A stretch of 64,000 nucleotides of DNA from Bacillus vallismortis (GCF_040784915.1 NZ_CP160797.1:3276137-3340136), one strand, 5' to 3'. Counted from the stretch's first letter, positions 38,818 to 49,839 are shown. A program made the numbers and translations. The notes: generated by a model not told the origin, from the sequence alone.

Positions 38818-39414
38818 TTAATCCCATGTAAATCTTTGATTTTGCCAAGGATCGCCTCTCATGTGATAGCCGTTCTGCTCCCAAAAGCCAGGGTGATTCT
38901 CTTTCGTAAATTGGATGCCGCGCAGCCACTTGGCGCTTTTCCAAAAATACAGATGCGGAAATACGCCCCGCAGCGGGAAGCCGTGTTCAGGCGTTAAAGG
39001 CTCGCCATTATGCGCATAAGCCAGGAGCGATGTTTCAGCCATGAAATCATCAAGCGGGAGATTGGTCGTCCAGCCCTCTTCCGCATGTAAAATGACGTAG
39101 CCCGCTTCTTCTTTAACACCCGCTTTTTCCGCTATATCTCGAGCCCGCACGCCTTGCCACACATTATCAAGCCTTGACCAGCCAGTGACACAGTGAATGT
39201 CATTTTTCGATTCGTACTGAGAAAAGGCCTTAACATCTTCGAAACTCAACAGCATCGGCTGGTCAACCAATCCATATACTTGCAGATTCCATTTGGTCAT
39301 ATCTTCGTAATATGGGACATTTCCAGTATGAAGCACAGGAAATGAGGTTGTGACGTTTTGATTTGGCGGCACTCTCCCAGATTGGTCAGTCTGTTTTGTT
39401 TTTCCAAAATACAT
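38818..39414 (-). CDS. yuiH: Molybdopterin-dependent oxidoreductase-like protein
   Basis: A 198-residue protein of the sulfite-oxidase/MsrP-type molybdopterin-binding domain family. It contains NDIHCVTGWSRLDNVWQGVRARD, whose Cys is the expected molybdenum ligand. Also present are EEGWTTNLPLDDFM, LTPEHGFPLRGVFPHLYFWKSAKWLRGI, and the end GFWEQNGYHMRGDPW. No signal peptide or heme domain is seen, so it is probably cytoplasmic. The substrate is unknown. The ATG at 39414 has AAAAGGAGGG upstream. It is divergent from yuiG, with the ribosome site touching the BirA operator. Confidence 0.88.
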   Translation of the reverse strand: MYFGKTKQTDQSGRVPPNQNVTTSFPVLHTGNVPYYEDMTKWNLQVYGLVDQPMLLSFEDVKAFSQYESKNDIHCVTGWSRLDNVWQGVRARDIAEKAGVKEEAGYVILHAEEGWTTNLPLDDFMAETSLLAYAHNGEPLTPEHGFPLRGVFPHLYFWKSAKWLRGIQFTKENHPGFWEQNGYHMRGDPWQNQRFTWD

Positions 39415-39428
39415 ATAGAGCCCTCCTT

Positions 39429-39482
39429 TTCGTTAACCTTATTTCAATTTATGTTGACAATATATCCGTTCTTTATTACTCT
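39429..39482 (+). promoter_or_regulatory. yuiG promoter with BirA-type operator
   Basis: Half-sites TTCGTTAACC (39429-39438) and GTTGACAA (39453-39460), 14 bases apart, fit the biotin operator form TTGTTAACC-N15-GGTTAACAA. The right half contains the -35 TTGACA (39454-39459), 17 bases from TACTCT (39477-39482). BirA bound with biotin would block the promoter. Operator identity is inferred from pattern and from the BioY neighbour. Confidence 0.75.
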
Positions 39483-39516
39483 ATGATTGTGTATGTCAAC
39501 CTAAGGGGGAGCAACA

Positions 39517-40119
39517 ATGAAACAACAAAAACTTCGTGCTGGAGATATGGCGCTGATCGGCATGTTCGCCGCACTTATGGCTGTCGGCGCCAACATTACA
39601 TCAGTGGCACCCTTTTTACAAGTAGCCGGCATTCCGCTTTCAATGCAGCCATTCTTCTGTATTTTGGCGGGTTTGTTGCTCGGCAGCAAACGAGCAGGGA
39701 TTGCCATGATTGTATATGCGCTTGTCGGATTGGCCGGAGCGCCTGTGTTTGCTCAATTTTCAGCGGGCTTCGCACCGTTTGCCGGAAAAAGCGGCGGATT
39801 TATTCTCTCATACATCCCAGCGGCGTATGCAGCTGGATGGTTTTTAGAACGCAAAATACAGCCGAGCAACATCCGATTTTTGATGGCTTCTCTTATCGGA
39901 ACCGCCATCATGTATATCATCGGGACTACCTATATGTATCTTGCGCTGAAGCTGTGGATTCATACGCCAGTGAGCTACGGCACGGCTTGGGGCTTTATGA
40001 CTTGGTTTATGGTCAAAGACACGGCGCTGGCTGTGGTGCTGGCGTTTATCGCACCTGCGATCTACCGCTCTATTCAAAAAGCAACCGGCTTTAATAGAAA
40101 TCACATATCGTCCACGTAA
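39517..40119 (+). CDS. yuiG: BioY-type biotin transporter
   Basis: A 200-residue BioY S-component for biotin uptake (also called bioYB), with about six membrane helices. Signatures are LIGMFAALMAVGANITS, PLSMQPFFCILAGLLLGSKRAG, LAGAPVFAQFSAGFAPFAGKSGGFI and the C-terminal helix PAIYRSIQKA. BioY works alone or with an ECF energising module. The ATG has AAGGGGGAG 6 bases upstream. A BirA-type operator at its promoter supports biotin as substrate. Confidence 0.94.
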   Translation: MKQQKLRAGDMALIGMFAALMAVGANITSVAPFLQVAGIPLSMQPFFCILAGLLLGSKRAGIAMIVYALVGLAGAPVFAQFSAGFAPFAGKSGGFILSYIPAAYAAGWFLERKIQPSNIRFLMASLIGTAIMYIIGTTYMYLALKLWIHTPVSYGTAWGFMTWFMVKDTALAVVLAFIAPAIYRSIQKATGFNRNHISST

Positions 40120-40148
40120 AAAATCATTCTCTTGGACGGTTTTTTTAT
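40108..40148 (+). terminator. Terminator of yuiG
   Basis: CGTCCA pairs with TGGACG, followed by GTTTTTTT. The stem starts inside the last codons of yuiG. Confidence 0.75.
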
Positions 40149-40158
40149 CATAACGAGA

Positions 40159-40190
40159 AAAGGCTCCCCAGTAAAGGAGAGCCTTTTTCC
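40159..40190 (-). terminator. Terminator of yuiF
   Basis: AAAAGGCTCCCC pairs with GGAGAGCCTTTTT around a short loop, T-rich on both strands, immediately after the yuiF stop. Confidence 0.8.
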
Positions 40191-41518
40191 TATAAAACAA
40201 TCGCCGCAATCCAGCCGAAGATGATAAGCGGAATATTATAAAATAAAAATGTCGGCACACAAGTGTCCCAAATGTGGTGATGCTGGCCGTCCGCACTCAA
40301 ACCTGAAGTCGGTCCAAGTGTACTGTCGCTGGCAGGTGATCCGGCATCACCGAGCGCAGCAGCCGTTCCGATAATCGCAACCGTTGCCATCGGGCTGAAG
40401 CCGAGCTGCATGCAAAGAGGCACAAAGATCGTTGTGATAACTGGAATCGTCGCAAAAGAAGAACCGATTCCCATTGTAATGAACAAACCGACAATCAGCA
40501 TCAGCAATGCGCCCACTAACTGGCTGTTCCCCATAATGCCAGCTGCTGTTTTAACCAGTGACTCTACATCTCCGGTTTTCGTCAATACATTTGAAAACCC
40601 GGCTGCAACGAGCATGACAAAACCGATAAAAGCCATTAAAACCATTCCGTCAGTAATCAGTGAGTCCGCTTCATCACGCTTCATCACACCGCTGACAAAC
40701 AGAATGATCAGACCTGCCAGCGCCCCCATAATCATCCCTTCTACTCCCAAAGTCTGAGATAAATAGAGCTGGACGCCGAGTGACACTGCGATGGCAAGAA
40801 CCGCGATGGCCAGGCTTTTTTTTGTATATGGAGAAGCATTCGTACTAGATATTTCTTTTGTTTCGTATGTTTTCGGTTTACGGAAGACGATGATTGAGAT
40901 AATCAAACCTACAACCATACCCGCAACCGGGATCATTAAAGCGTAAGGAATATCACCGAGAGATACGTTTAATCCGGCAGCTTCTGCATTATCCTTGAGC
41001 ATGCCTTGGAAGATTTGGCCGAAACCGACCGGCACTAAGATATAAGGCGCCGTTAAACCGAATGTAATCACACACGCAATCAGACGGCGGTCCATTTCAA
41101 GTTCATTAAAGATTTTCAACAGCGGCGGAATCAGCACCGGGATAAATGCGATGTGAACCGGAACCACGTTTTGCGAAAAGCAAGATATGATTAAAATAAT
41201 CAGAACAATCAGCACTTTGGACAGTGCTTTTTTGCGGGTGTCTTCTTTATTTCCGATCAATTTAACGGAGGCTTCCACCATTGCGTCCGGAAGACCTGTT
41301 TTCGTTAAAGCCGCAGCAAACGCGCCAAGCATGGCGTAGCTGACTGCAACGGTGGCATTTCCGCCGAGCCCGTCTGTAAAAGCTTTAACCGTTTCTCCAA
41401 GCCCGAGCCCGCCTGTTAACCCGCCGGCAAGGGCCCCTATGATTAATGCGATAACGATATTGACACGCAGCAGGCTTAAAACAAGCATAAGCAGCACTGC
41501 GATGACGACTGCATTCAT
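40190..41518 (-). CDS. yuiF: YuiF, Na+/H+ antiporter or amino-acid permease-like membrane protein
   Basis: A 442-residue polytopic membrane protein with 11-12 helices, of the NhaC-like/YuiF family. It has an internal pseudo-repeat: GGNATVAVSYAMLGAFAAALTKTG early and GSSFATIPVITTIFVPLCMQLGFSP late. A motif ALGDAGSPASDSTLGPTSGLSADGQHHHIWDT lies near the C-terminus and is typical of these carriers. The substrate is not determined; amino-acid transport has been suggested for relatives. The ATG has TGGAGGG upstream. An inverted repeat that could be an operator lies about 85 bases upstream. Confidence 0.87.
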   Translation of the reverse strand: MNAVVIAVLLMLVLSLLRVNIVIALIIGALAGGLTGGLGLGETVKAFTDGLGGNATVAVSYAMLGAFAAALTKTGLPDAMVEASVKLIGNKEDTRKKALSKVLIVLIILIISCFSQNVVPVHIAFIPVLIPPLLKIFNELEMDRRLIACVITFGLTAPYILVPVGFGQIFQGMLKDNAEAAGLNVSLGDIPYALMIPVAGMVVGLIISIIVFRKPKTYETKEISSTNASPYTKKSLAIAVLAIAVSLGVQLYLSQTLGVEGMIMGALAGLIILFVSGVMKRDEADSLITDGMVLMAFIGFVMLVAAGFSNVLTKTGDVESLVKTAAGIMGNSQLVGALLMLIVGLFITMGIGSSFATIPVITTIFVPLCMQLGFSPMATVAIIGTAAALGDAGSPASDSTLGPTSGLSADGQHHHIWDTCVPTFLFYNIPLIIFGWIAAIVL

Positions 41519-41599
41519 GATAACCCTCCATAAAAATCCTTTAGTTTGCTAATGTAGTAGATAAATAAAGTACGAACGTATCGTATCATAATCGCTACA

Positions 41600-41615
41600 C
41601 TTTAGTCAACTAAAG
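41600..41615. promoter_or_regulatory. Inverted repeat upstream of yuiF, candidate operator
   Basis: CTTTAGT-CA-ACTAAAG is a 7-bp inverted repeat with a 2-base centre. It lies between the yuiE terminator and the yuiF start. No T tract follows, so it is more likely a protein site than a terminator. The regulator is unknown. Confidence 0.35.
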
Positions 41616-41625
41616 ATTTTGGAAG

Positions 41626-41658
41626 AAAAAATCCCCGCCGCATTCCGCAGCAGGGGTC
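41626..41658 (-). terminator. Terminator of yuiE
   Basis: CCCCTGCTGCGG pairs with CCGCGGCGGGG-type bases (small mismatch) around a short loop, followed by TTTTTTC on the minus strand. Confidence 0.75.
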
Positions 41659-41663
41659 CATCA

Positions 41664-43166
41664 TTATTCGCTTTTATCTTCTTCCAATGTAAATCGCTCC
41701 GCCAGTGTGGCAAGTGTTCTGGCCATAACGCCGGTAGCCCCGGACGGCCCGAAGCAGGTTGCTTTATTTGAAGTCGCCGTGCCCGCAATATCAAGATGCA
41801 CCCAAGGCGTTGCTTCGGCAAATTCACCAAGAAACGTTCCTGCCATAATCGCATGTCCTTCGCGTCCCGGCGAATTGCTGAGATCCGCCATTTGGCTGCT
41901 TTTCACACGTTTTTTATCCTTCTCTGTTATCGGCAGCTGCCAGATCGCCTCTCCGCATTCTTCCGCAGCATCAGCTACCTGCTGATAAAAGCTGTGATCA
42001 TTTGTCATAGCTCCTGTCGTTTCTGTCCCTAATGCCACAACAACGCCGCCGGTTAACGTAGCTACATCCACAAGAACTGATGCCCCATGCTGTTTCGCAT
42101 ATGTAATGCCATCTGCAAGCACAAGCCTTCCTTCAGCATCCGTATTGAGGATTTCAATGGTTTTTCCGCTTAATGATACGATCACATCATCGGGCTTCAT
42201 CGCCCCGCCGGAGATCATGTTATCGGTTGACGGAATGACAGCCAGCACGTTTTGCTCGGGACGAAGCTCTCCGATCGTTTCCATTGCGCCAAGAACCGCA
42301 GCTGCTCCTCCCATATCAGATTTCATGCCGACAATTCCAGATTTCGTTTTAATGGAGTAGCCGCCTGTGTCAAAGGTAATCCCTTTTCCGACAAGTCCGA
42401 CGACATCTTCCCATTCCTTTTTGCCCTGATACTTCAAAACAAGCATTTTCGGGGGTTCGGCCGAGCCTTGGTTTACAGCAAGTATTCCGCCCATACCGAG
42501 CTCTTCCATCTCTGATTTCTCCAATATCTCACACTCAAAATCATATTTCGCCGCAAGCTCTTCTGCATAAGAAGCGAGGTCAGTCGCTGTCAGCATGTTT
42601 CCCGGCATATTCACTAGCGTTCTAGCCGAATTTGCCCCTTGCCCGTATGCCTGGCCGACGCGAAGTCCCGCCTGCACTTCTTGTGTGTCTTCATCTGTGA
42701 CGGCGTACACGGCTTCGATTTGTTTGTCCGGCTCATTTGATTTGTGCTTATAATCCTGCACCTCATAGGATGCAAGCAGGCAGCTCTCAGCTAAAGCATG
42801 AGCGGCATCGGCTGCAGGCACGTCTTCCGAAATAAACGTGTCAAGCAGGACAGCCGCTTCTTGTTTCCGGTCTTTATGAATCGCTTGAAAAACATAGGCA
42901 AAACATTCCTTCGCCTGTTCAAACGAATAATTGGCTTCTCTCCCCAGACCAACGAAATAAATTCGTTTCATACCCGCAGAGGATGGAGGGAATACTTTTG
43001 ATACTTGATTTGGTTTCGAAGAGACATCACCATCTTTCAAAAGCTGTGTCAGATGCCCTTCCAGCATTTCATCCATTTCCAGCGCTTTGCCTGACAGCTG
43101 GCTTTTTTGAAAAAGTCCAACCACAAGGGTTTCCGTACGCTCTAATTGCTGAATCGCATAAAACAT
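41664..43166 (-). CDS. yuiE: Leucyl aminopeptidase (M17)
   Basis: A 500-residue cytosolic M17 metallo-aminopeptidase (PepA type) that trims N-terminal residues from peptides using two metals. Signatures are [33 protein letters not shown], with Lys and Asp metal ligands, and the family motif [18 protein letters not shown] and the C-terminal HLDIAGTAT follow. Length matches the family. The ATG at 43166 has TTAGGAGTG upstream. It is divergent from yuiD. Confidence 0.95.
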   Translation of the reverse strand: MFYAIQQLERTETLVVGLFQKSQLSGKALEMDEMLEGHLTQLLKDGDVSSKPNQVSKVFPPSSAGMKRIYFVGLGREANYSFEQAKECFAYVFQAIHKDRKQEAAVLLDTFISEDVPAADAAHALAESCLLASYEVQDYKHKSNEPDKQIEAVYAVTDEDTQEVQAGLRVGQAYGQGANSARTLVNMPGNMLTATDLASYAEELAAKYDFECEILEKSEMEELGMGGILAVNQGSAEPPKMLVLKYQGKKEWEDVVGLVGKGITFDTGGYSIKTKSGIVGMKSDMGGAAAVLGAMETIGELRPEQNVLAVIPSTDNMISGGAMKPDDVIVSLSGKTIEILNTDAEGRLVLADGITYAKQHGASVLVDVATLTGGVVVALGTETTGAMTNDHSFYQQVADAAEECGEAIWQLPITEKDKKRVKSSQMADLSNSPGREGHAIMAGTFLGEFAEATPWVHLDIAGTATSNKATCFGPSGATGVMARTLATLAERFTLEEDKSE

Positions 43167-43323
43167 ATGCTTACACTCCTAACGTAATGGGTATTTGTTA
43201 TGAACAATGGTATAATAGGAAAAACATTCTTTCCATTACACTTATTTTATCAAACAACAGTCTAAGTCTTGTTTTTTTCTTTTGAAACACGAAGGATTTT
43301 TTCAAATAGAAAGGATGTCGCCA

Positions 43324-43799
43324 ATGGAACTTTTAACAAATTTCCCTTTATTATCAAGCCTGGCCGCGATTGTTTTTGCTCAGGTCATCAAAGTGCCCAT
43401 ACAGTTTATCGCATCCAGAAAACTGGACTGGACGCTGGTAACAAGCACAGGCGGCATGCCGAGCTCCCACTCCGCAGCGGTTACCGCGCTTTCTACAGCT
43501 GTAGCCTTGGAGCATGGACTAAGCTCCTCTCTATTTGCAGTTTCCGCTATATTCGCCGTCATTACCATGTTTGACGCAACTGGCGTCAGACGGCATGCCG
43601 GTGAGCAGGCAACAGTCATCAATAAGCTTGTCATTGATTTTAACCGCTTCGTGAATGAAGCAAAGGACTTCCCGAAAGCCAAAGAAAAAGAAAAGCAAAA
43701 AAAGCTGAAGGAGCTTCTCGGACACCAGCCGATCGAGGTTTTTTTCGGAGGTTTAACAGGTATCTTACTAACATTGATACTCGCTTACTTATTTATGTA

Positions 43800-43800
<1 letters not shown>
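43324..43800 (+). CDS. yuiD: YuiD, divergent PAP2 family membrane protein
   Basis: A 158-residue membrane protein of the DUF212/divergent PAP2 family with about four helices. The phosphatase-like motif is TSTGGMPSSHSAAVTALSTAVALEHG, and FDATGVRRHAGEQA follows. A charged helix lies near residues 110-130 (KAKEKEKQKKLKELLGH). The ATG at 43324 has GAAAGGATG upstream. Possible lipid phosphatase activity is inferred from the motif only. Confidence 0.88.
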
Positions 43801-44530
<730 letters not shown>

Positions 44531-44559
44531 TCAATATGGTGAATGAGCAGAAAGCACAA

Positions 44560-44587
44560 AAAAAGCTTTCTTTAGGAAGAAAGCGGC
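44560..44587 (-). terminator. Terminator of yuiB
   Basis: GCTTTC pairs with GAAAGC around an 8-base loop, followed by TTTTTTTG on the minus strand. Confidence 0.75.
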
Positions 44588-44589
44588 AT

Positions 44590-44910
44590 TTAAAACATTT
44601 GATATCCTCTTTTTCTAAGCATGTTGATCGCGATACCGGATACGACGGCGCCAGCCAAACCGCTGGCTAAAATCAGCACATCGGCAGCCGCTAATGATAC
44701 GATACGATGAAACAGGCCAGCAAATGATTCTCCCGGCGACTGGATATAGCTGATCAGCTTTTCCTTGCTGATAATGAAAAGGCATACAATTGGATATATC
44801 ACAGCCATAATCCAAGACATCCTCAGCAGCATGTTTAATAAGAAACCGATTCCAAAAAACAAAACAAAAAACAGAACAATTGAGATGATGACGACTGGCA
44901 GACTAATCAA
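44590..44910 (-). CDS. yuiB: YuiB, small integral membrane protein
   Basis: A 106-residue membrane protein of unknown function with about three helices: residues 3-25, 30-48 and 70-92. It ends RKRGYQMF. The start is TTG at 44910 with GGGGGTGG upstream. It lies between yuiA and yuiC, all leftward. Confidence 0.85.
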   Translation of the reverse strand: MISLPVVIISIVLFFVLFFGIGFLLNMLLRMSWIMAVIYPIVCLFIISKEKLISYIQSPGESFAGLFHRIVSLAAADVLILASGLAGAVVSGIAINMLRKRGYQMF

Positions 44911-44964
44911 CCTATTCCACCCCCTGCGTTGTTTTTAGTGTAACGCGGGGGCTGAAATAAAGTC

Positions 44965-45106
44965 AACGGCTGGAAAAAGAATGACTGTCTTTTCCTGTCC
45001 CCTGGCAAGATGGGCAAGTCTCTGAACCGCCGAGAATCAATTGAAAGTACCCTTTCCCTGAGCAAAATGGGCATGCATGTGAAGCGGTTGTCGTTGCAGT
45101 TTTCAT
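44965..45106 (-). CDS. yuiA: YuiA, small zinc-ribbon protein
   Basis: A 47-residue protein with two DnaJ-type zinc-knuckle repeats, CPFCSGKG and CPSCQGTG, giving four Cys for one zinc ion. It is probably cytoplasmic; its partner is unknown. The ATG at 45106 has AAGGGTGATG upstream; 14 additional open codons upstream are not conserved. The stop codon lies at 44963-44965. Confidence 0.88.
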
Positions 45107-45257
45107 CTGATCATCACCCTTTTTCTTAATTTTCTGATAATATAACATATTAGGCTGTCAACAATAAAGTTAGATCATGTGACAAATCTTTTCATGTAAG
45201 CGGAAACATATTCATTTTCCTCTTATTATCTTTTTATTTTGCCGTTTTTTAATAAAG

Positions 45258-46544
<1,287 letters not shown>

Positions 46545-46829
46545 TCATCATTTGTGTTAGCTTCAGCTTATTGGCGGGATTTTATGAAATATATTGAAAA
46601 GTTTTTTGTGAAGTCCTTACGCATAGAACTACTATCATACTTATCCGACTGGCCCAAGAAACATTCAGAAAAAGATCAATTCATTTGGTTATCATCGTAT
46701 CGGCCTACGGAAAATTTTTCAAGAATGAATGCGCACTTTATACACTTACGATTTTTTCTGCTGACTCGTCAATTTGAACGGCAATATGGTATAATTAATA
46801 ACAATTTTCATTTAGGAGGCCATTTTCGT

Positions 46830-47828
46830 ATGCGAGAGGATACAACGGTTTATGATATTACCATTATAGGCGGGGGACCGGTCGGCTTATTCACCGCTTT
46901 TTACGGAGGAATGAGACAGGCAAGCGTCAAAATTATCGAAAGCCTGCCTCAACTCGGCGGACAGCTTAGCGCCCTATACCCTGAAAAGTATATATATGAT
47001 GTAGCGGGGTTCCCGAAAATCCGCGCACAAGAACTTATCAATAACCTAAAAGAGCAAATGGCGAAATTCGACCAAACCATTTGTCTGGAGCAAGCGGTTG
47101 AATCTGTTGAAAAACAAGCGGACGGCGTGTTTAAGCTTGTGACAAATGAAGAAATCCACTACTCCAAAACAGTGATCATCACTGCAGGAAACGGCGCATT
47201 CAAACCGAGAAAGCTGGAACTTGAAAATGCAGAGCAGTATGAAGGCAAAAACCTTCACTACTTCGTTGACGATTTGCAAAAATTCGCCGGCAGACGGGTT
47301 GCGATCCTTGGCGGCGGAGATTCAGCGGTTGACTGGGCGCTTATGCTTGAGCCAATCGCAAAAGAAGTATCCATCATTCACCGCCGCGATAAGTTCCGCG
47401 CGCACGAGCACAGTGTGGAAAACCTTCATGCGTCGAAGGTTAATGTCCTGACACCATTCGTCCCTGCGGAGCTGATCGGGGAAGACAAAATTGAACAGCT
47501 AGTGCTTGAAGAAGTGAAAGGCGATCGCAAAGAGATTTTAGAAATTGATGACTTAATCGTCAACTACGGTTTCGTTTCATCTCTTGGACCGATTAAAAAC
47601 TGGGGTCTGGACATCGAGAAAAATTCTATTGTCGTCAAATCAACAATGGAAACAAACATCGAAGGCTTCTTTGCCGCAGGTGACATTTGCACATACGAAG
47701 GAAAAGTCAACCTGATCGCAAGCGGCTTCGGCGAGGCGCCGACAGCAGTGAACAACGCCAAAGCTTACATGGATCCAAAAGCCCGTGTACAGCCTCTTCA
47801 CTCAACAAGTCTTTTTGAAAACAAATAA
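46830..47828 (+). CDS. yumC: Ferredoxin/flavodoxin--NADP+ reductase, type 2
   Basis: A 332-residue thioredoxin-reductase-like ferredoxin-NADP+ reductase. The first glycine motif is [21 protein letters not shown] and the NADPH site is [15 protein letters not shown]. The redox CxxC of thioredoxin reductase is absent, as expected. [28 protein letters not shown] is the second FAD motif. The ATG at 46830 has TTAGGAGGCC upstream; about 90 upstream open codons are not conserved, and a TATAAT (46790-46795) lies inside them, arguing for this start. Confidence 0.95.
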   Translation: MREDTTVYDITIIGGGPVGLFTAFYGGMRQASVKIIESLPQLGGQLSALYPEKYIYDVAGFPKIRAQELINNLKEQMAKFDQTICLEQAVESVEKQADGVFKLVTNEEIHYSKTVIITAGNGAFKPRKLELENAEQYEGKNLHYFVDDLQKFAGRRVAILGGGDSAVDWALMLEPIAKEVSIIHRRDKFRAHEHSVENLHASKVNVLTPFVPAELIGEDKIEQLVLEEVKGDRKEILEIDDLIVNYGFVSSLGPIKNWGLDIEKNSIVVKSTMETNIEGFFAAGDICTYEGKVNLIASGFGEAPTAVNNAKAYMDPKARVQPLHSTSLFENK

Positions 47829-47831
47829 TAA

Positions 47832-47869
47832 AAAAAGGAGTTTGTGTCAGCGACACAGCTCCTTTTTTA
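47832..47869 (+). terminator. Terminator between yumC and yuzG
   Basis: AAAAGGAG and CTCCTTTT bracket an inner TGTGTC/GACACA pair, giving a long stem with T tracts on both strands. It serves both convergent genes. Confidence 0.85.
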
Positions 47870-48007
47870 TTTGAAGATATTGATGTAATTCATCGCAGTT
47901 CCAATAACCAGCGCAATCACAAGGGCTGCGACGATCCAGATCATTGCCATGATAATGCGATCTTGGATCTTTTGCGACTTCGGTGTTTTTCCTTCATTTT
48001 GAGTCAT
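47867..48007 (-). CDS. yuzG: YuzG, small membrane protein
   Basis: A 46-residue protein with a charged N-terminus (MTQNEGKTPKSQKIQDR) and one membrane helix (IIMAMIWIVAALVIALVIGTAM). The sequence matches the 168 protein as I remember it. ATG at 48007 has AAAGGAGCG 7 bases upstream. Function unknown. An imperfect hairpin (48041-48071) lies in its leader region. Confidence 0.88.
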   Translation of the reverse strand: MTQNEGKTPKSQKIQDRIIMAMIWIVAALVIALVIGTAMNYINIFK

Positions 48008-48195
48008 CTGATTCGCTCCTTTCACACGTTCATGTCATAAAGAAAGCCTGGTGCTGAACGACCAAGCTTTGCTGAACGTATATGATTCGCGTTTTGATCC
48101 GCTCCCTAAGACCATTCGTTAAAACTATCATACCCAAACTCACTGTGCATGACAAGCATCGGCGCTTGCCCACACCTGTAAGCAAATAAAAACGT

Positions 48196-48270
48196 TTGAC
48201 ATCCTAAATAAAACAGAGTACATTATACAAGGCGAACATTTCATTTATTATTCTTTTAAATATTCGTTTT
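48196..48270 (+). promoter_or_regulatory. guaC promoter with PurBox pair
   Basis: TTGACA (48196-48201), 17 bases, TACATT (48219-48224) is a good SigA promoter. Directly after it are two inverted CGAA-type boxes: GCGAACATT (48232-48240) and AAATATTCG (48258-48266). The two PurBoxes are about 16 bases apart, the known PurR spacing. PurR would bind over the start and repress guaC. The rest of 48008-48195 holds no gene that I can see. Confidence 0.8.
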
Positions 48271-48284
48271 TAGGAGTGAAAAAC

Positions 48285-49265
48285 ATGGAAAACGTATTTG
48301 ATTACGAAGATATTCAGCTAATTCCTGCAAAATGCATTGTGAACAGCCGTTCAGAATGCGATACATCCGTACGTTTAGGCGGACGCACATTTAAATTGCC
48401 CGTCGTTCCTGCCAATATGCAGACGATTATAGATGAAAAGCTAGCCATTCAATTAGCCGAAAATGGCTACTTTTATGTGATGCACCGATTTGAGCCTGAA
48501 ACACGAATTGATTTTATGAAAGATATGAACGCACGCGGATTATTCTCTTCTATCAGCGTGGGCGTCAAAGATGAGGAGTATGAATTTGTCCGCCAGCTGG
48601 CAGAAGAAAACCTGACTCCCGATTACGTGACAATTGACATTGCGCACGGTCATTCAAATGCCGTTATCGAAATGATCCAGCATCTCAAAAAACATTTGCC
48701 GGACAGCTTTGTCATTGCCGGCAATGTCGGAACGCCGGAAGCGGTCAGAGAGCTTGAAAATGCGGGAGCGGATGCCACTAAGGTCGGCATCGGTCCGGGA
48801 AAAGTATGTATTACGAAAATCAAAACCGGCTTCGGCACAGGTGGCTGGCAGTTAGCGGCGCTGCGCTGGTGCGCCAAAGCAGCCAGCAAACCGATTATCG
48901 CAGATGGCGGCATCCGCACACATGGCGATATCGCAAAATCAATCAGATTCGGCGCAACGATGGTCATGATCGGTTCACTATTTGCCGGACATGAAGAATC
49001 ACCAGGCCAAACGATCGAAAAAGACGGAGAGCTCTACAAAGAGTACTTCGGCTCAGCCTCTGAATTCCAAAAAGGCGAAAAGAAAAATGTAGAAGGCAAA
49101 AAAATGCACGTGGCGCATAAAGGCTCTATCAAGGATACACTGATTGAAATGGAACAGGATCTGCAATCTTCTATTTCTTATGCAGGTGGAACGAAGCTTG
49201 ACGCGATCCGCAATGTGGATTATGTGATTGTGAAGAATTCGATTTTTAATGGGGATAAGTATTAA
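48285..49265 (+). CDS. guaC: GMP reductase
   Basis: GuaC reduces GMP to IMP and ammonia with NADPH in purine interconversion. The 326-residue TIM-barrel protein of the IMPDH/GMPR family starts [17 protein letters not shown]. It has the catalytic Cys in [24 protein letters not shown], and [20 protein letters not shown] with [14 protein letters not shown] for phosphate binding. No CBS domains are present, which separates it from IMPDH. The ATG at 48285 has TTAGGAGTG upstream. PurR boxes lie at the promoter. Confidence 0.96.
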   Translation: MENVFDYEDIQLIPAKCIVNSRSECDTSVRLGGRTFKLPVVPANMQTIIDEKLAIQLAENGYFYVMHRFEPETRIDFMKDMNARGLFSSISVGVKDEEYEFVRQLAEENLTPDYVTIDIAHGHSNAVIEMIQHLKKHLPDSFVIAGNVGTPEAVRELENAGADATKVGIGPGKVCITKIKTGFGTGGWQLAALRWCAKAASKPIIADGGIRTHGDIAKSIRFGATMVMIGSLFAGHEESPGQTIEKDGELYKEYFGSASEFQKGEKKNVEGKKMHVAHKGSIKDTLIEMEQDLQSSISYAGGTKLDAIRNVDYVIVKNSIFNGDKY

Positions 49266-49270
49266 TATAT

Positions 49271-49300
49271 GAAAAGCACCCGGATGTGGGTGCTTTTTCA
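49271..49300 (+). terminator. Terminator of guaC
   Basis: AAAGCACCC pairs with GGGTGCTTT around a short loop, followed by TTTTC. It marks the left border of the accessory island. Confidence 0.85.
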
Positions 49301-49320
49301 CATTCAGATAATATTTACCT

Positions 49321-49659
49321 TTAGTAATCACAATCATCGTCTCTGCATTCTTTTTTTCTTATCGCATCTATGGTATGTCCTTCGATTTTGTCATTTGCCT
49401 TATCGTAAATACCGTCAAATTTATTAGATGTATCTTTGTTGTAATAGCCAAATACCAATATTCCACCCATTTGATCTATTTCGTATTTATCTTTAAATGT
49501 AACGTTATGTATTCCTTCATAATTTGCTTTGATAAATTTCTCCATTCGTTCTTGAGCAATCTTTACCTCTTCTGGCTGTTCATTTTTATCATTAATATTC
49601 TTCATTATAAAACCAACTGCTATATTAATTATCATTAGGATAAAAATGTATTTTTTCAT
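49321..49659 (-). CDS. DUF1433-type membrane protein, candidate immunity protein 1
   Basis: A 112-residue protein with one N-terminal membrane helix (MKKYIFILMIINIAVGFIMK) and an extracytoplasmic domain of about 90 residues. It shares a pattern with two neighbours: a helix with KAN(Y)x(G/N)I, a beta core ending in a GGI motif (here DQMGGILVFGYYNKDTS), a short FDGIYD turn, and a Cys-containing tail (KKECRDDDCDY). This resembles DUF1433 proteins such as staphylococcal TilA, the immunity lipoproteins against the T7SS lipase TslA. Here a helix replaces the lipobox. The ATG at 49659 has AAGGGTGAT upstream. Immunity function is inferred from homology and from the nearby lipase. Confidence 0.72.
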   Translation of the reverse strand: MKKYIFILMIINIAVGFIMKNINDKNEQPEEVKIAQERMEKFIKANYEGIHNVTFKDKYEIDQMGGILVFGYYNKDTSNKFDGIYDKANDKIEGHTIDAIRKKECRDDDCDY

Positions 49660-49694
49660 AGGATCACCCTTCATACATTAATTTTTAATTTATA

Positions 49695-49757
49695 TCCGGG
49701 CATTCACTCGGCGGTGCAGAGACCGAATACAATGCGGTAAATGAAGTACACATGTAG
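49695..49757 (+). pseudogene. Fossil fragment of a second lipase toxin gene
   Basis: Bases 49695-49757 read SGHSLGGAETEYNAVNEVHM-stop on the plus strand. The intact lipase at 50977 reads GHSLGGAEAEYSAVNN at residues 185-200, so 14 of 16 residues from GHSLGG to AVNE agree. Only about 60 bp survive; everything before and after is missing. It lies upstream of the first DUF1433 gene on the opposite strand, the same side as the intact lipase relative to its own DUF1433 gene. Confidence 0.8.
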
Positions 49758-49814
49758 CACGCAGACTAGAAAAATGTCCCATGATATTAGAGGAAATATA
49801 CGGTGACATACAAA

Positions 49815-49839
49815 AATAGACGCCATCTAGGCGTCTTAA
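49815..49839 (-). terminator. Terminator of the second DUF1433 gene
   Basis: AGACGCC pairs with GGCGTCT around a 4-base loop, followed by TATTTTTG on the minus strand. The same stem occurs after the third paralogue (50561-50581). Confidence 0.7.

Noticed and set aside
46554-46829. N-terminal extension of yumC by 92 residues
   Set aside because: The extension is unlike the family, contains a TATAAT promoter element, and a perfect ribosome site precedes the ATG at 46830.
48041-48071. Imperfect hairpin upstream of yuzG as a terminator or riboswitch
   Set aside because: The stem has mismatches, no gene reads into it, and no riboswitch core was recognised.
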